From the NCBI RefSeq assembly GCF_004362015.1, contig NZ_SNWW01000001.1, positions 186,001 to 250,000 on the forward strand: a DNA stretch of 64,000 nucleotides, in the 5' to 3' direction. This DNA comes from Flavobacterium chryseum (GTDB lineage Bacteria; Bacteroidota; Bacteroidia; Flavobacteriales; Flavobacteriaceae). Positions 1-9,677 of this stretch are shown here, one piece after another. The notes under the pieces were generated by a model, which was given only the letters and a program-made list of their open reading frames with translations, had not been told where the DNA came from and did no database searches. A program made the translations under genes and the position numbers. How positions within the stretch are numbered: the stretch's first letter is position 1; each line of letters begins with the position of its first letter.

Positions 1-486
1 GTCAAAATCTAATGTGAAAGTTGACTTAGAATTTGGTAAAATTGGTTTCGCTAAAGTTACTTCTAATACAGTTCCTGAAACTCTTGTTTGAGCTGTTGTG
101 CCGTCTTGCTTAAAATTGGTGATTTTTAAAAACCCAATTTCATTTGGTTTTAAGGTTTCAATTCGGCTTTGTTTTACCTCTTTTCCATCAGTACCTTTTA
201 CTTTGTTCACCATTCTTCCGTCAGGATCTTTTATAGAGTGCAAACGAGCATCCATTTCGCTTCCTGGCTGAAAAGCGTTTGGAAATAAATGATAAAATAC
301 TTTTCTTAAAGTATCAGGAGAATTATTGGTATATACCAATTCTTGTTTTCCTTTGTATTGATAGTTTTTCACATCCATCGAAACCTCCATTTTATAATCG
401 GCATGTTGCTGCCAATATGGGGCACTTTGTGCGAAAGCGGAGTTTAAACCAAAACTCAAAAAAGAAAGTAGAATAATTTTACGCAT
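1..486 (-). CDS. M1 family metallopeptidase, N-terminal part (cut by window edge)
   Basis: The reading frame opens at an ATG (complement of 484-486) and runs off the left edge, so only the first 162 codons are present. Residues 1-19 (MRKIILLSFLSFGLNSAFA) form a signal peptide. The following stretch, with AADYKMEVSMDV-like and NNSPDTLRKVFYHLFPNAF motifs, matches the N-terminal beta-sandwich domain of M1 aminopeptidases. The zinc site (HExxH) would lie outside the window. It is expected to be a periplasmic or outer-membrane-associated peptidase. It lies downstream of the S8 protease on the same strand but behind a terminator hairpin, so it is probably transcribed separately. Family assignment is good; activity cannot be judged from this piece. 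Confidence 0.8.
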   Translation of the reverse strand, partial: MRKIILLSFLSFGLNSAFAQSAPYWQQHADYKMEVSMDVKNYQYKGKQELVYTNNSPDTLRKVFYHLFPNAFQPGSEMDARLHSIKDPDGRMVNKVKGTDGKEVKQSRIETLKPNEIGFLKITNFKQDGTTAQTRVSGTVLEVTLAKPILPNSKSTFTLDFD

Positions 487-501
487 GTTGGTATAAATAA
501 A

Positions 502-527
502 AATGGAAGAGCAGAAACTCTTCCATT
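502..527 (-). terminator. Rho-independent terminator after the S8 peptidase
   Basis: A 10-bp perfect stem (AATGGAAGAG / CTCTTCCATT) with a 6-base loop is followed on the minus strand by a T-rich run. It lies directly between the stop of the S8 peptidase and the start of the M1 peptidase. Confidence 0.75.
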
Positions 528-546
528 GGATTAGTACTATATGTTT

Positions 547-2178
547 TTATTTCTTTGACATTTTTTCAGCCATCAATAAAGCATTATAAGCATTTACAAT
601 TTTAGCTGTTTTTGATGACTCTGCAGAAGAAACCGCAACAGGTTGTTGATCTGGATTTTCACTTTCTCCTAAAACGACCTTCACCGGAAGTGCAACTCCA
701 GAATCCATTAAAATTTGTTTCACCTGAGATGCTTTTAGTTTTGGATAGTAAGAACGAATTAGTGCCGCTACTCCAGCTGCATTTGGAGACGCCATTGAAG
801 TTCCTTGCAAAAATTTGTATTTATTGTTTGGAACTGTTGCGTAGATTTCTTCTCCGGGAGCAAAAACGTCAACATTTATTTTTCCGAAGTTTGAAAATCC
901 TGCAACAACACTTTCTCCATACTGTTTGTTAATCGCACCAATTGTTATCACGTTATTCGCAAATTCTTTGATGTTGTCTTGAGAATCGTTTGGATAATTG
1001 ATGTTTTTTGTCTCGTCGATATTGTAACCGTCATTACCAGCTGCATGAACAATTAAAACATCTTTTTTCGCTGCATATTTTATGGCATCATAAACCCATT
1101 GTTTGTGCGGAGAAAAGCTTTTTCCGAAACTTCCGTTGATTACTTTTGCTCCATTATCAACAGCGTAACGAATTGCCAAAGCAATATCTTTATCGTATTC
1201 ATCTCCATCAGGAACGGCTCTTACTGTTAAAATTTCAACATTGCTTGCAACACCGTCTCCACCTAAATTGTTACCACGAACTTGTGCAATAATTCCGGCA
1301 ACGTGAGTTCCGTGAAGTGCTTTTTCTTTATCCGGACCAAAAACAATATTATTACCATAATGATTGTTTTTAATGTCTTCAGGATTATCACCTACAACTT
1401 TTCTTCCGTCGAATTCTTTGTTTAAGTTGTAGTTTAACTGGTCATAAACTTGTTCTCTGTATTCTTCAAAATCTACTTCGGGATTAAAAGTTGGACCTGC
1501 ATTGGTAAAAATTTGGGTCATGATCATTTTACTTCTCGAAACTTTTGGATCTGTTGAAGTAATCGCGCTCAAATCTTCTACCTTATAAGTAGTTTTATTT
1601 AATTCTTTTTTAATAGTATTATGCACATCTAATAAAAAATCTACTTGCTCTTTATTTTTTAAAGCTTTATCATATTTCTCAGTATATTGTGCTAAGGCAT
1701 TTTTATATTCTGCAGAACCGTCATCTTTCTTTTTGATAATACGGGTCATTTCAAGATTTTCTGCTACAGCATTCCCAAGGAAATTCCATCCGTGAACATC
1801 ATCAACAAATCCGTTTTTATCATCATCGATTCCGTTACCAGCAATTTCTTTAGGATTTGTCCAAATCATTCCTTTTAGATCTTCATGTTCGATATCAACA
1901 CCAGAATCTACAATTCCCACAATTACTCTTTGTCCTGTTTTTCCTTGTAGCAATTCAGCATAGGCTCTATCAACGCTCATTCCCGGAATAGAATCTTTGA
2001 TTAAATCAAGATGACTCCATCTTTTTAAATCATTGTCTGAAAGTGGAGCTTTTTTGACAACAGCCAAAGGAGCAATAATTAATTCTTTTGAAGTTGAAAC
2101 TTGTGCTTGTACGGATGCAGTCCCTGCTAAAGCAAGTAATACCCAAGCAGATAAAGTAAATGGTTTTATATGACTCAT
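547..2178 (-). CDS. S8 family serine peptidase (subtilisin-like), secreted
   Basis: The 543-residue protein has a signal peptide (about 1-26, ending VQAQ). The subtilase triad is complete: Asp91 in GIVDSGVD, His289 in HGTHVAG and Ser461 in GTSMASPNAAG, with the oxyanion Asn382 in AAGND. The stretch between Asp91 and His289 is about 200 residues, far longer than in classical subtilisins, and is charged and helix-rich (about 105-285). This appears to be a family-specific insertion. No T9SS sorting domain is visible at the C terminus, so the protein is probably periplasmic or exported by another route. The substrate is unknown. It is probably a single-gene unit, as a terminator follows it. Confidence 0.93.
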   Translation of the reverse strand: MSHIKPFTLSAWVLLALAGTASVQAQVSTSKELIIAPLAVVKKAPLSDNDLKRWSHLDLIKDSIPGMSVDRAYAELLQGKTGQRVIVGIVDSGVDIEHEDLKGMIWTNPKEIAGNGIDDDKNGFVDDVHGWNFLGNAVAENLEMTRIIKKKDDGSAEYKNALAQYTEKYDKALKNKEQVDFLLDVHNTIKKELNKTTYKVEDLSAITSTDPKVSRSKMIMTQIFTNAGPTFNPEVDFEEYREQVYDQLNYNLNKEFDGRKVVGDNPEDIKNNHYGNNIVFGPDKEKALHGTHVAGIIAQVRGNNLGGDGVASNVEILTVRAVPDGDEYDKDIALAIRYAVDNGAKVINGSFGKSFSPHKQWVYDAIKYAAKKDVLIVHAAGNDGYNIDETKNINYPNDSQDNIKEFANNVITIGAINKQYGESVVAGFSNFGKINVDVFAPGEEIYATVPNNKYKFLQGTSMASPNAAGVAALIRSYYPKLKASQVKQILMDSGVALPVKVVLGESENPDQQPVAVSSAESSKTAKIVNAYNALLMAEKMSKK

Positions 2179-2376
2179 GTATCTAAATATATTATTGTAA
2201 AGTTAAAGATGGGCCTAAATTATGATTTTTTGTTACAAAAAACTAACTGTTAACAGTGTGTTATGAAATTTGGGTTTAATATAAAAAACAATTATAACTA
2301 TTTAATACGTCTTTCCGTAATAAAATTCCAATTGCAATTCGTATTCTTGTAGTATTAAAATACCTAAATTTAATTT

Positions 2377-5300
2377 ATGAAAAAAACTTTACTCTTACTT
2401 TTAATTTTTTGTTGTTTACAAATAAATGCCCAATGCTGGGAAACAGTTGCTGCCGGATATAGTCATACGGTTGCCGTAAGAACAGACGGCTCCTTGTGGG
2501 TATGTGGAAGTAATGATCAGGGGCAACTGGGTAATAGTACAGCTGTACCTATAAATATTCCCACAAAAATGGGAACAGCCAATGATTGGAAAACAGTTGC
2601 TGCAGGTTGGGCTCATACAGTTGCCTTAAAAACAGATGGTTCTTTATGGGCTTGGGGGTATGGAAGTTTAGGACAAATTGGAAATGGCTCATTTACGCCT
2701 AATTTTAACCCTCCGCAACAAATTGGAACAGCAAAAGACTGGCAAACAATACTAGCTGGACATGGTCATACAGTTGCTTTAAAAACCGATGGTACTTTAT
2801 GGGCTTGGGGAAATAATTTTTCAGGGCAATTAGGTAATGGTACCACGTTTGATAAAAACATTCCAACCCAAGTAGGATCAGATAGCGACTGGCAAACCGT
2901 AGTGGCAGGTAAACTTCATACAGTTGCCTTGAAAAAAGATGGTACTTTATGGGCTTGGGGCAAAAATACTCTAGGCGCATTGGGAGATGGCACTACAACA
3001 AACAGCCGTGTACCAAAACAAATTGGAACAGCAACCAATTGGAAATCAATATCTGCGGGAAGTGATCATACAATTGCTATAAAAACAGATGGTACTTTAT
3101 GGATCTGGGGTGATAATACTTACGGAGCATTAGGAGATGGGACTACAACTAATAAAAATGTTCCAACACAAATTGGAACATCGACAGATTGGAAAACTGT
3201 AGACGGAGGAGTAAATTATACGATTGCAGTAAAAACAGACGGATCTTTGTGGGCATGGGGTTTTAATGCAGATGGAGAATTAGGAAATGGCACAAAAATC
3301 AATAGTCTAGTTCCGGTACAAATAGGAACTGAAAATAATTGGAAAATGATTGACGGTGGTTCTATCCATACAGTTGCTATGAAAACAGATGAAAGTTTAT
3401 GGACTTGGGGAAGCAATTCATTAGGTCAGCTGGGCGACGGCACAACTACTGATAAAAACATTCCGACTCTTTTAAATTGTCTGGGCTCATTGATACTACA
3501 AACATCTCAAGCCAATATAAACTGTTTTGGTGACGCAATTGGTTCAGCTTCGGTAACAGCTGTTTCGGGCGGTACAGCTCCATATACTTATCTTTGGTCT
3601 AATGGAAAAACGACCAGTTCTATTACGGGATTAACCGCTGGTGAATACTCTTGTACAGTAACTGATGCTGCTTCATTATCCATTATAAAAAGTTTTATTA
3701 TTACAGAGCCAGCACCTCTTAATTTAATATTAACAAGTACAAATTCATCATGTACCAGCAATAATGGTAATATAACAGCTTTTGCAACTGGAGGAACACT
3801 ACCGTATGAATATGTGCTTTCGCCTAATTTGATTTACCAAAGTTCAAATGTGTTTGCTGGTTTATCACCAGGAAGATACGCAGTAAGTGTAAGGGATAAA
3901 AATGGATGTATGTACACAAGTAATATAGTCATTTCTACAAATAATACACCACCTCCAACTGCAAGTGCACAGACATTCAATAATACAGCTACAGTTGCAA
4001 ACTTAAAAGCTGTCGGAAGCAACCTTCAATGGTTTAGTGTTCCAACTGGTGGAAGCGCTTTAAGTTTATCAACTGTATTACAAACAGGTACATATTATGT
4101 TTCGCAAACCATTAACGGATGTGAAAGTCTAGTCAGAGCTTCTGTTAATGTAACAATTATAGAACCTTCAGGAAATGAACAAATACCAACAAATGGTTTA
4201 GTTGCTTATTATCCTTTTAATGGAAATGCAAATGATACTAGTGGAAATGGAGCAAATGGAACTGTTTCAGGTGCTTCTTTAACATCAGACAGATTTGGAA
4301 ACAGTAATACTGCTTATAGTTTTAATGGTGTAAGCAGCTATATTGATGCTGTTATACCAAATATTCCTAAAAACAATGCTGCAAGAACAATTTCAGGATG
4401 GTTTAAAACAAATGATGCTTTTTCTGATCCCAATAAATATGATGCCACAATTTTTAACTATGGCACTTTAGCGAAATTACAGAGACTTTCCCTTTCTATT
4501 TATCAAAAAGGTTATCTTAACCTGATAACGGGAACTACATCTTCTAGTGATGATTATTATATCAACAACTTTGATTATTCTAACAATGACTGGTACTTTT
4601 TTACCATTACATATGATGGAACTAAACTTTCAATATATGTAAATGGCAATTATGTGGATCAAAAAGCTGTAAATTTAAATACAGTTGGCAACATCTTTAG
4701 AATTGGTCAAAGAATTTCCGGAGATAGCGTAAACGAAGGTTTTAAAGGAACTATAGATGATGTTGCTATCTGGAATCGTGTTTTGACTCCGGAAGAAATT
4801 TCAGCTATGTATGTACCGGCAAGTACAACGAATTACACTTTAATTCCTGATTCCAATTTTGAGAAAAAATTAATTGAATTGGGAATGGATTCGGGTCCTG
4901 TTGATGGAAAAGTTCTTACTTCTAATATTAGCAATGTAAAGTTCTTAGACCTTACCAAAAGTAATATTTCTGATTTAACAGGAATACAAGACTTTGTATC
5001 ATTAACTGATTTGTATTGTAGTCAAAATTCACTAACAACAGTAAATGTAAGTAAAAATACCGCTCTGACTACTCTAGACTGTAACAACAATAGAATAACC
5101 TCTTTAGACGTAAGTAATAATACTGCTTTACTTAATTTGAGCTGCTATTCAAATCAATTAACAGCGTTAGATGTCAGAGTAAATACAGCGTTAACAAAAT
5201 TAGATTCGGGTTCAAACAAATATACTGCTTTGGATATAAGCTCAAATACTGCGTTAACATTTTTGGGCTGTAATACTAATCAATTAACAAGTTTAGATGT

Positions 5301-6492
5301 AAGTAAGAATACAGCTTTAAATCTGTTGGATTGTCGCGAAAATAAATTAACCCACTTGGATGTTTCTAAAATCACTACTTTAACAGAGCTATATTGTCAA
5401 TCTAATCAATTAACGAATTTGGATATAAGCAAAAATAAAGCTTTAGAATTTTTAAATTGTTCAAAAAATCAGCTAACCACTTTGGATGTTAGCGTAAATA
5501 CTGCTTTAGTCGGTTTATATTCTAATTCTAATCAATTAACGAGTCTAAATTTGAAGAATGCAAACAATGTTAAATTTGCATATCTAAATCTTACAGCCAA
5601 TCCAAATTTAACTTGCATCCAGGTTGATAATGCAGCATATTCAAACACAAACTGGTCAACAAAAAAAGATGCAACGGCAAGCTATAGCACAAATTGTTCA
5701 ATTGCTTTTGTTTCAATTCCAGACCAAAACTTTGAACAAAAATTAATTGATTTAGGAATTGATACTGATGGATTAAACGGAAGAATTACAACTGCAAATA
5801 TAACTGCTGTTACCGTCTTGGACCTTTCTGACAGTATTATTTCTAATCTTTCAGGTATTGAAAATTTTACTTCGCTGACTTATTTAGATGTAAGCAAAAA
5901 TCAATTAACAACTTTAGACGTAAGTAAAAATTTGCTTTTAGAAACATTAAATGCTTCTTCAAACCAACTTACAACTTTAGATTTATCTAAAAATACAAAA
6001 CTAACAATTGTTTATGTAGCAAATAATCCTCTTGTATCTTTAAACTTAAGAAACGGCAATAACAAAAACTTTATTCTGCCAACACAAACTGCTAAAAAAT
6101 CTGCAGTTGGATTTTATACCACCTTTTTAGGACTTACAACTCTGGGTTGTATTCAGGTTGATGATGCAGCTTATTCAGATGCTAATTGGTCAAATATTAA
6201 AGAAACAACGACAACTTATTCTAATACATGTAAATCGTTAGGTATTGATGATTCTGTTTTTGCAAAAGCTACAATTTACCCAAACCCAACGAATGGAGAA
6301 GTAAATATTCTAAACATTACTTTAGAAAAAGCAAACGTCTACAATGAATTAGGACAATTGGTAAAAACGTTTATTTTAAACTCAGGTGACACAAATAATA
6401 CAATCAACTTATCAGGATTGTCAAAAGGTGTTTATTATATCTATTTAATCAATCAGGATGCAGCTTCGGCTAAGAAAGTTATAGTGGAATAA
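2377..6492 (+). CDS. Mosaic surface protein: RCC1 repeats, SprB repeats, LamG, LRR, T9SS sorting domain
   Basis: The 1371-residue protein has a signal peptide at 1-19 (ending INAQ). Residues about 20-365 hold seven RCC1-type repeats with recurring W(K/Q)TVxAG..HTVALKTDGTLWAWG. Residues about 375-530 contain SprB-like repeats (GGTAPYTYLWSNG). An Ig-like segment follows at about 535-600, and a LamG/concanavalin-like domain at about 605-810 (GLVAYYPFNGNANDTSGNG). Two blocks of Bacteroidota leucine-rich repeats, xLDVSxNTALxxLxCxxN, lie at about 820-1110 and 1115-1280. The last 75 residues (YPNPTNGEV to KKVIVE) are a T9SS type A sorting domain. It is thus exported by T9SS and attached to or released from the cell surface, probably for adhesion or ligand binding. 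No enzymatic domain is visible. It stands alone between two minus-strand genes. Confidence 0.92.
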   Translation: MKKTLLLLLIFCCLQINAQCWETVAAGYSHTVAVRTDGSLWVCGSNDQGQLGNSTAVPINIPTKMGTANDWKTVAAGWAHTVALKTDGSLWAWGYGSLGQIGNGSFTPNFNPPQQIGTAKDWQTILAGHGHTVALKTDGTLWAWGNNFSGQLGNGTTFDKNIPTQVGSDSDWQTVVAGKLHTVALKKDGTLWAWGKNTLGALGDGTTTNSRVPKQIGTATNWKSISAGSDHTIAIKTDGTLWIWGDNTYGALGDGTTTNKNVPTQIGTSTDWKTVDGGVNYTIAVKTDGSLWAWGFNADGELGNGTKINSLVPVQIGTENNWKMIDGGSIHTVAMKTDESLWTWGSNSLGQLGDGTTTDKNIPTLLNCLGSLILQTSQANINCFGDAIGSASVTAVSGGTAPYTYLWSNGKTTSSITGLTAGEYSCTVTDAASLSIIKSFIITEPAPLNLILTSTNSSCTSNNGNITAFATGGTLPYEYVLSPNLIYQSSNVFAGLSPGRYAVSVRDKNGCMYTSNIVISTNNTPPPTASAQTFNNTATVANLKAVGSNLQWFSVPTGGSALSLSTVLQTGTYYVSQTINGCESLVRASVNVTIIEPSGNEQIPTNGLVAYYPFNGNANDTSGNGANGTVSGASLTSDRFGNSNTAYSFNGVSSYIDAVIPNIPKNNAARTISGWFKTNDAFSDPNKYDATIFNYGTLAKLQRLSLSIYQKGYLNLITGTTSSSDDYYINNFDYSNNDWYFFTITYDGTKLSIYVNGNYVDQKAVNLNTVGNIFRIGQRISGDSVNEGFKGTIDDVAIWNRVLTPEEISAMYVPASTTNYTLIPDSNFEKKLIELGMDSGPVDGKVLTSNISNVKFLDLTKSNISDLTGIQDFVSLTDLYCSQNSLTTVNVSKNTALTTLDCNNNRITSLDVSNNTALLNLSCYSNQLTALDVRVNTALTKLDSGSNKYTALDISSNTALTFLGCNTNQLTSLDVSKNTALNLLDCRENKLTHLDVSKITTLTELYCQSNQLTNLDISKNKALEFLNCSKNQLTTLDVSVNTALVGLYSNSNQLTSLNLKNANNVKFAYLNLTANPNLTCIQVDNAAYSNTNWSTKKDATASYSTNCSIAFVSIPDQNFEQKLIDLGIDTDGLNGRITTANITAVTVLDLSDSIISNLSGIENFTSLTYLDVSKNQLTTLDVSKNLLLETLNASSNQLTTLDLSKNTKLTIVYVANNPLVSLNLRNGNNKNFILPTQTAKKSAVGFYTTFLGLTTLGCIQVDDAAYSDANWSNIKETTTTYSNTCKSLGIDDSVFAKATIYPNPTNGEVNILNITLEKANVYNELGQLVKTFILNSGDTNNTINLSGLSKGVYYIYLINQDAASAKKVIVE

Positions 6493-6510
6493 ATATCATT
6501 TCCTTAAACT

Positions 6511-6551
6511 AAAAAATCCCATTTTCATAAATTTGAAAATGGGATTTTTTT
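6511..6551. terminator. Bidirectional terminator between convergent genes
   Basis: A 17-bp stem (AAAAAATCCCATTTTCA and its complement) has an A-run on one side and a T-run on the other, so it can terminate both the RCC1 gene and the convergent MBL-fold gene. Confidence 0.85.
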
Positions 6552-6566
6552 ATGTTTTAAATTTCT

Positions 6567-7424
6567 TTACAAAATATCTTCGCAAGTAAAAATTTCCTTC
6601 AACCTAACACCTTTTTCAGTATGTTCAACTGTTATAATTTGGTTGTGCGCGTCGTGTTCCAAAAACAAAAAATAATTATGATCTGCGGCTGCGTTTAGAA
6701 ATTTTGCTTTCTCCGGCATTGTTAATAAAGGTCTTGTATCATAACCCATAACATACGGCAACGGAATATGTCCGGCAGTTGCCAATAAATCGGCACAAAA
6801 AACTATTGTTTTATCATTATATTTAATATGCGGAATCATTTGTTTTTCGGTATGGCCATCAACGTAAAAAATATCAAATCCTAATTCTTTTGATGTTCCA
6901 AAATCTTCTTCTGGTCTAACAATAAAATTCAATTGCCCGCTTTCCTGCATTGGTAAAATATTCTCTGCGAGGAAAGAAGCTTTTTCACGTGGATTTGGTT
7001 TTGTAGCCCACTCCCAATGATTTTCGTTAGTCCAGAATTTGGCGTTTTTAAACGCAGTTTCATATCCGGTTTTAGCTGAATTCCACTGTACACTTCCTCC
7101 ACAATGATCAAAATGCAAATGTGTCATAAAAACATCCGTAATATCATCTCGGTGAAAACCATATTTTGCTAATGATTTACCTACAGAATGAGAACCCCAA
7201 AGCGAATAATAGCCAAAAAACTTTTCTGATTGTTTATCCCCCATTCCAGTGTCAATCAGAATCAATCTGTTTCCATCTTCAATAAGCAAACAACGCGCTG
7301 CAATATCAATTAAATTATTGGCATCTGCCGGATTGGTTTTGTTCCAAATTGTTTTGGGTACAACACCAAACATAGCACCACCGTCTAATTTAAAATTTCC
7401 TGATTCTATGGGATAAAGTTTCAT
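6567..7424 (-). CDS. MBL fold metallo-hydrolase
   Basis: The 285-residue protein has the metallo-beta-lactamase signature THLHFDH at 101-107, which supplies two-metal ligands, plus a preceding Asp in LIDTGMG (about 57-62). Downstream ligands are plausible in DGHTEKQ and CADLLATAGH. There is no signal peptide, so it is cytoplasmic. The family includes quorum-quenching lactonases and other thioester or ester hydrolases; the overall layout (N-terminal AARCLLIEDG, long gap to HxHxDH) resembles the lactonase-like group, but substrate cannot be fixed from sequence. It is a single gene that converges on the RCC1 protein gene and shares a terminator with it. Confidence 0.88.
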   Translation of the reverse strand: MKLYPIESGNFKLDGGAMFGVVPKTIWNKTNPADANNLIDIAARCLLIEDGNRLILIDTGMGDKQSEKFFGYYSLWGSHSVGKSLAKYGFHRDDITDVFMTHLHFDHCGGSVQWNSAKTGYETAFKNAKFWTNENHWEWATKPNPREKASFLAENILPMQESGQLNFIVRPEEDFGTSKELGFDIFYVDGHTEKQMIPHIKYNDKTIVFCADLLATAGHIPLPYVMGYDTRPLLTMPEKAKFLNAAADHNYFLFLEHDAHNQIITVEHTEKGVRLKEIFTCEDIL

Positions 7425-7797
7425 AATCGTAATTTTTCTAATGTGAAAACAAATCTAGGAAATTGGATTTCGTTATGCTAAAAAAACAATTTAAAAAACT
7501 TTTGTCTTTTGAATTTCAATAGTAAAACAACATATTTCCCTTATGCATTCGAGGCCTTGAGTTTCATTTTTAACTAGCTGACATTGGAGAGATTAAAGTT
7601 TCATTTTATTTAAATAAATATTATCTATTTTAACATTTGTTATAATAATGTGAACCGTTATGGAAAAAGGTTTTTAAGTCGTATCTTTGCAGATAATTTA
7701 ATTTCAACATTGACATACAGCGTTTTAAATTGTAATAATTTCATTACTATTTTTTAATGCGGAATGAAAATGGAAGAAAAAATAAATACCATAAACA
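7425..7797. other. Intergenic region, divergent promoters of the MBL gene and the suf locus
   Basis: 373 bases without a supportable gene lie between divergent genes. The only feature recognised is the suf promoter element near 7682. No stable hairpin with a T-run and no riboswitch-like structure was recognised. Confidence 0.5.
7682..7689 (+). promoter_or_regulatory. -7 promoter element of the suf locus
   Basis: TATCTTTG matches the Bacteroidota sigma-A -7 consensus TAnnTTTG. It lies 108 bases upstream of the sufA start, leaving a leader of about 100 bases. A clear -33 TTG at the right spacing was not found. Confidence 0.5.
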
Positions 7798-8127
7798 ATG
7801 ATAAAAGTTTCTGATACAGCCAAAAAGAAAATCATCGATTTGATGAGTGATGATGGTTTTGATGCCGCGCATGACTATGTACGTGTAGGCGTGAAAAGTG
7901 GCGGATGCTCTGGTTTGTCATATGATTTAAAATTTGACAAAACAAAAGGCGACGACGATAAAATATTTGTAGACAACGACATAACAATTGCAGTTGAAAA
8001 AAAATCATTTCTATATTTAGCCGGAACAATCTTAGAATTCTCTGGAGGATTAAATGGAAAAGGTTTTGTGTTTAATAATCCAAATGCAAGCAGAACTTGT
8101 GGTTGCGGAGAATCATTCTCTCTATAA
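7798..8127 (+). CDS. sufA: SufA/IscA-type iron-sulfur cluster carrier
   Basis: The 109-residue HesB/IscA family protein has the three conserved cysteines: Cys37 in SGGCSGLSY, and Cys101 and Cys103 in RTCGCGESFSL. These proteins accept Fe-S clusters from the SufBCD scaffold and pass them to apo-enzymes. It is the first gene of the suf locus, preceded by a TAnnTTTG promoter and followed 94 bases later by sufB across an AT-rich inverted repeat. Length and C-terminal CGCG motif are typical. The symbol sufA is used because of context; iscA or erpA would be sequence-equivalent names. Confidence 0.93.
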   Translation: MIKVSDTAKKKIIDLMSDDGFDAAHDYVRVGVKSGGCSGLSYDLKFDKTKGDDDKIFVDNDITIAVEKKSFLYLAGTILEFSGGLNGKGFVFNNPNASRTCGCGESFSL

Positions 8128-8140
8128 ATAATAAATGATT

Positions 8141-8214
8141 GCAAAATTTAAAGATTTAAAATTAAGGAAGTATTTCTCAAATTTAAATCTTTGAATTTTT
8201 AAATCTTTCAATAT
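8141..8214. repeat. AT-rich inverted repeat between sufA and sufB
   Basis: AAATTTAAAGATTTAAAATT on the left is matched by an imperfect inverse copy around AAATTTAAATCTTTGAATTT. It is one of several palindromic spacers found in the suf locus and may form a hairpin in the mRNA. Confidence 0.5.
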
Positions 8215-8221
8215 AAAAAAA

Positions 8222-9670
8222 ATGTCAAAATATACAGAAGACGATTTAAAAATCGAACTCGAAACTAAAGAATATGAATACGGATTCTATACTGATATTG
8301 AATCTGAGACATTTCCTATTGGTTTAAACGAAGATATTGTTAGAGCTATTTCCCTTAAAAAAGGAGAACCGGAATGGATGACCGATTGGCGCATTGAAGC
8401 TTTTCGTGCCTGGAAAGAAATGATCGAGCCGGAATGGGCAAACGTTCATTATACGAAACCGGATTTTCAGGCAATTTCATACTATTCAGCTCCGAAACAA
8501 GTTGATCCAAATAAAACTTTGGACGATGTAGATCCTGAACTTTTAGAAATGTATAAAAAGTTAGGAATCTCTGTTGATGAACAAAAAATGATGAACAATG
8601 TCGCTATGGATATTGTTGTCGATTCTGTTTCTGTAGCTACAACTTTCAAAAAAACATTGGGAGAAAAAGGAATTATTTTTTGCCCGATTTCTGAAGCTAT
8701 CAAAGAACATCCGGAATTAGTTCGTAAATATTTAGGAACTGTTGTACCTCAAAAAGACAACTTTTACGCAGCATTAAACTCAGCAGTTTTCTCTGACGGA
8801 AGTTTCTGCTATATTCCAAAAGGCGTTCGTTGCCCAATGGAACTTTCAACTTATTTTAGAATCAATCAGGCAGGAACCGGACAATTCGAAAGAACTCTTG
8901 TTATTGCTGATGCAGGAAGTTACGTTTCTTATTTAGAAGGATGTACTGCGCCAAGTCGTGACGAAAATCAATTGCACGCTGCTGTAGTTGAGTTAATTGC
9001 TTTGGATGATGCTGAAATTAAATATTCTACTGTTCAAAACTGGTTCCCTGGAAACAAAGAAGGAAAAGGTGGGGTTTACAACTTCGTAACTAAAAGAGGT
9101 TTATGCGAAACAAACGCTAAAATTTCATGGACACAGGTTGAAACTGGTTCTGCTGTAACCTGGAAATATCCTTCTTGTATCTTAAAAGGAGACAATTCGG
9201 TAGGAGAATTTTATTCTATTGCCGTTACCAACAATCATCAACAAGCTGATACAGGAACTAAAATGATCCATTTAGGTAAAAACACTAAATCGACTATTAT
9301 TTCTAAAGGTATTTCGGCGGGTAAATCTCAAAATAGCTACCGTGGATTAGTGCAAATCAGTCCAAGAGCTGATAATGCACGTAACTTTTCGCAATGTGAC
9401 TCTCTTTTAATGGGGAATAATTGCGGAGCGCATACTTTCCCTTATATCGAAAGTAAAAATCCATCGGCTAAAATAGAGCACGAAGCAACGACAAGTAAAA
9501 TTGGAGAAGATCAGGTTTTTTATTGCAACCAAAGAGGTATCCCAACTGAAAAAGCGATTGCCTTAATTGTAAACGGTTTCAGTAAAGATGTACTAAACAA
9601 ACTTCCGATGGAATTTGCTGTTGAAGCGCAAAAATTATTAGAGATTTCTTTGGAAGGATCTGTTGGATAA
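8222..9670 (+). CDS. sufB: Fe-S cluster assembly protein SufB
   Basis: The 482-residue protein is the core scaffold subunit of the SufBC2D complex on which Fe-S clusters are built. It shows the family hallmarks [20 protein letters not shown] and [21 protein letters not shown] in the N-terminal half. The beta-helix and C-terminal motifs [19 protein letters not shown] and [16 protein letters not shown] follow, and the C-terminal [16 protein letters not shown] segment contacts SufC. Length is standard. It is followed by a flavodoxin-fold reductase gene whose ATG lies only 7 bases past the sufB stop, so the two are probably translated from one mRNA. Confidence 0.97.
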   Translation: MSKYTEDDLKIELETKEYEYGFYTDIESETFPIGLNEDIVRAISLKKGEPEWMTDWRIEAFRAWKEMIEPEWANVHYTKPDFQAISYYSAPKQVDPNKTLDDVDPELLEMYKKLGISVDEQKMMNNVAMDIVVDSVSVATTFKKTLGEKGIIFCPISEAIKEHPELVRKYLGTVVPQKDNFYAALNSAVFSDGSFCYIPKGVRCPMELSTYFRINQAGTGQFERTLVIADAGSYVSYLEGCTAPSRDENQLHAAVVELIALDDAEIKYSTVQNWFPGNKEGKGGVYNFVTKRGLCETNAKISWTQVETGSAVTWKYPSCILKGDNSVGEFYSIAVTNNHQQADTGTKMIHLGKNTKSTIISKGISAGKSQNSYRGLVQISPRADNARNFSQCDSLLMGNNCGAHTFPYIESKNPSAKIEHEATTSKIGEDQVFYCNQRGIPTEKAIALIVNGFSKDVLNKLPMEFAVEAQKLLEISLEGSVG

Positions 9671-9677
9671 TTTGAAA

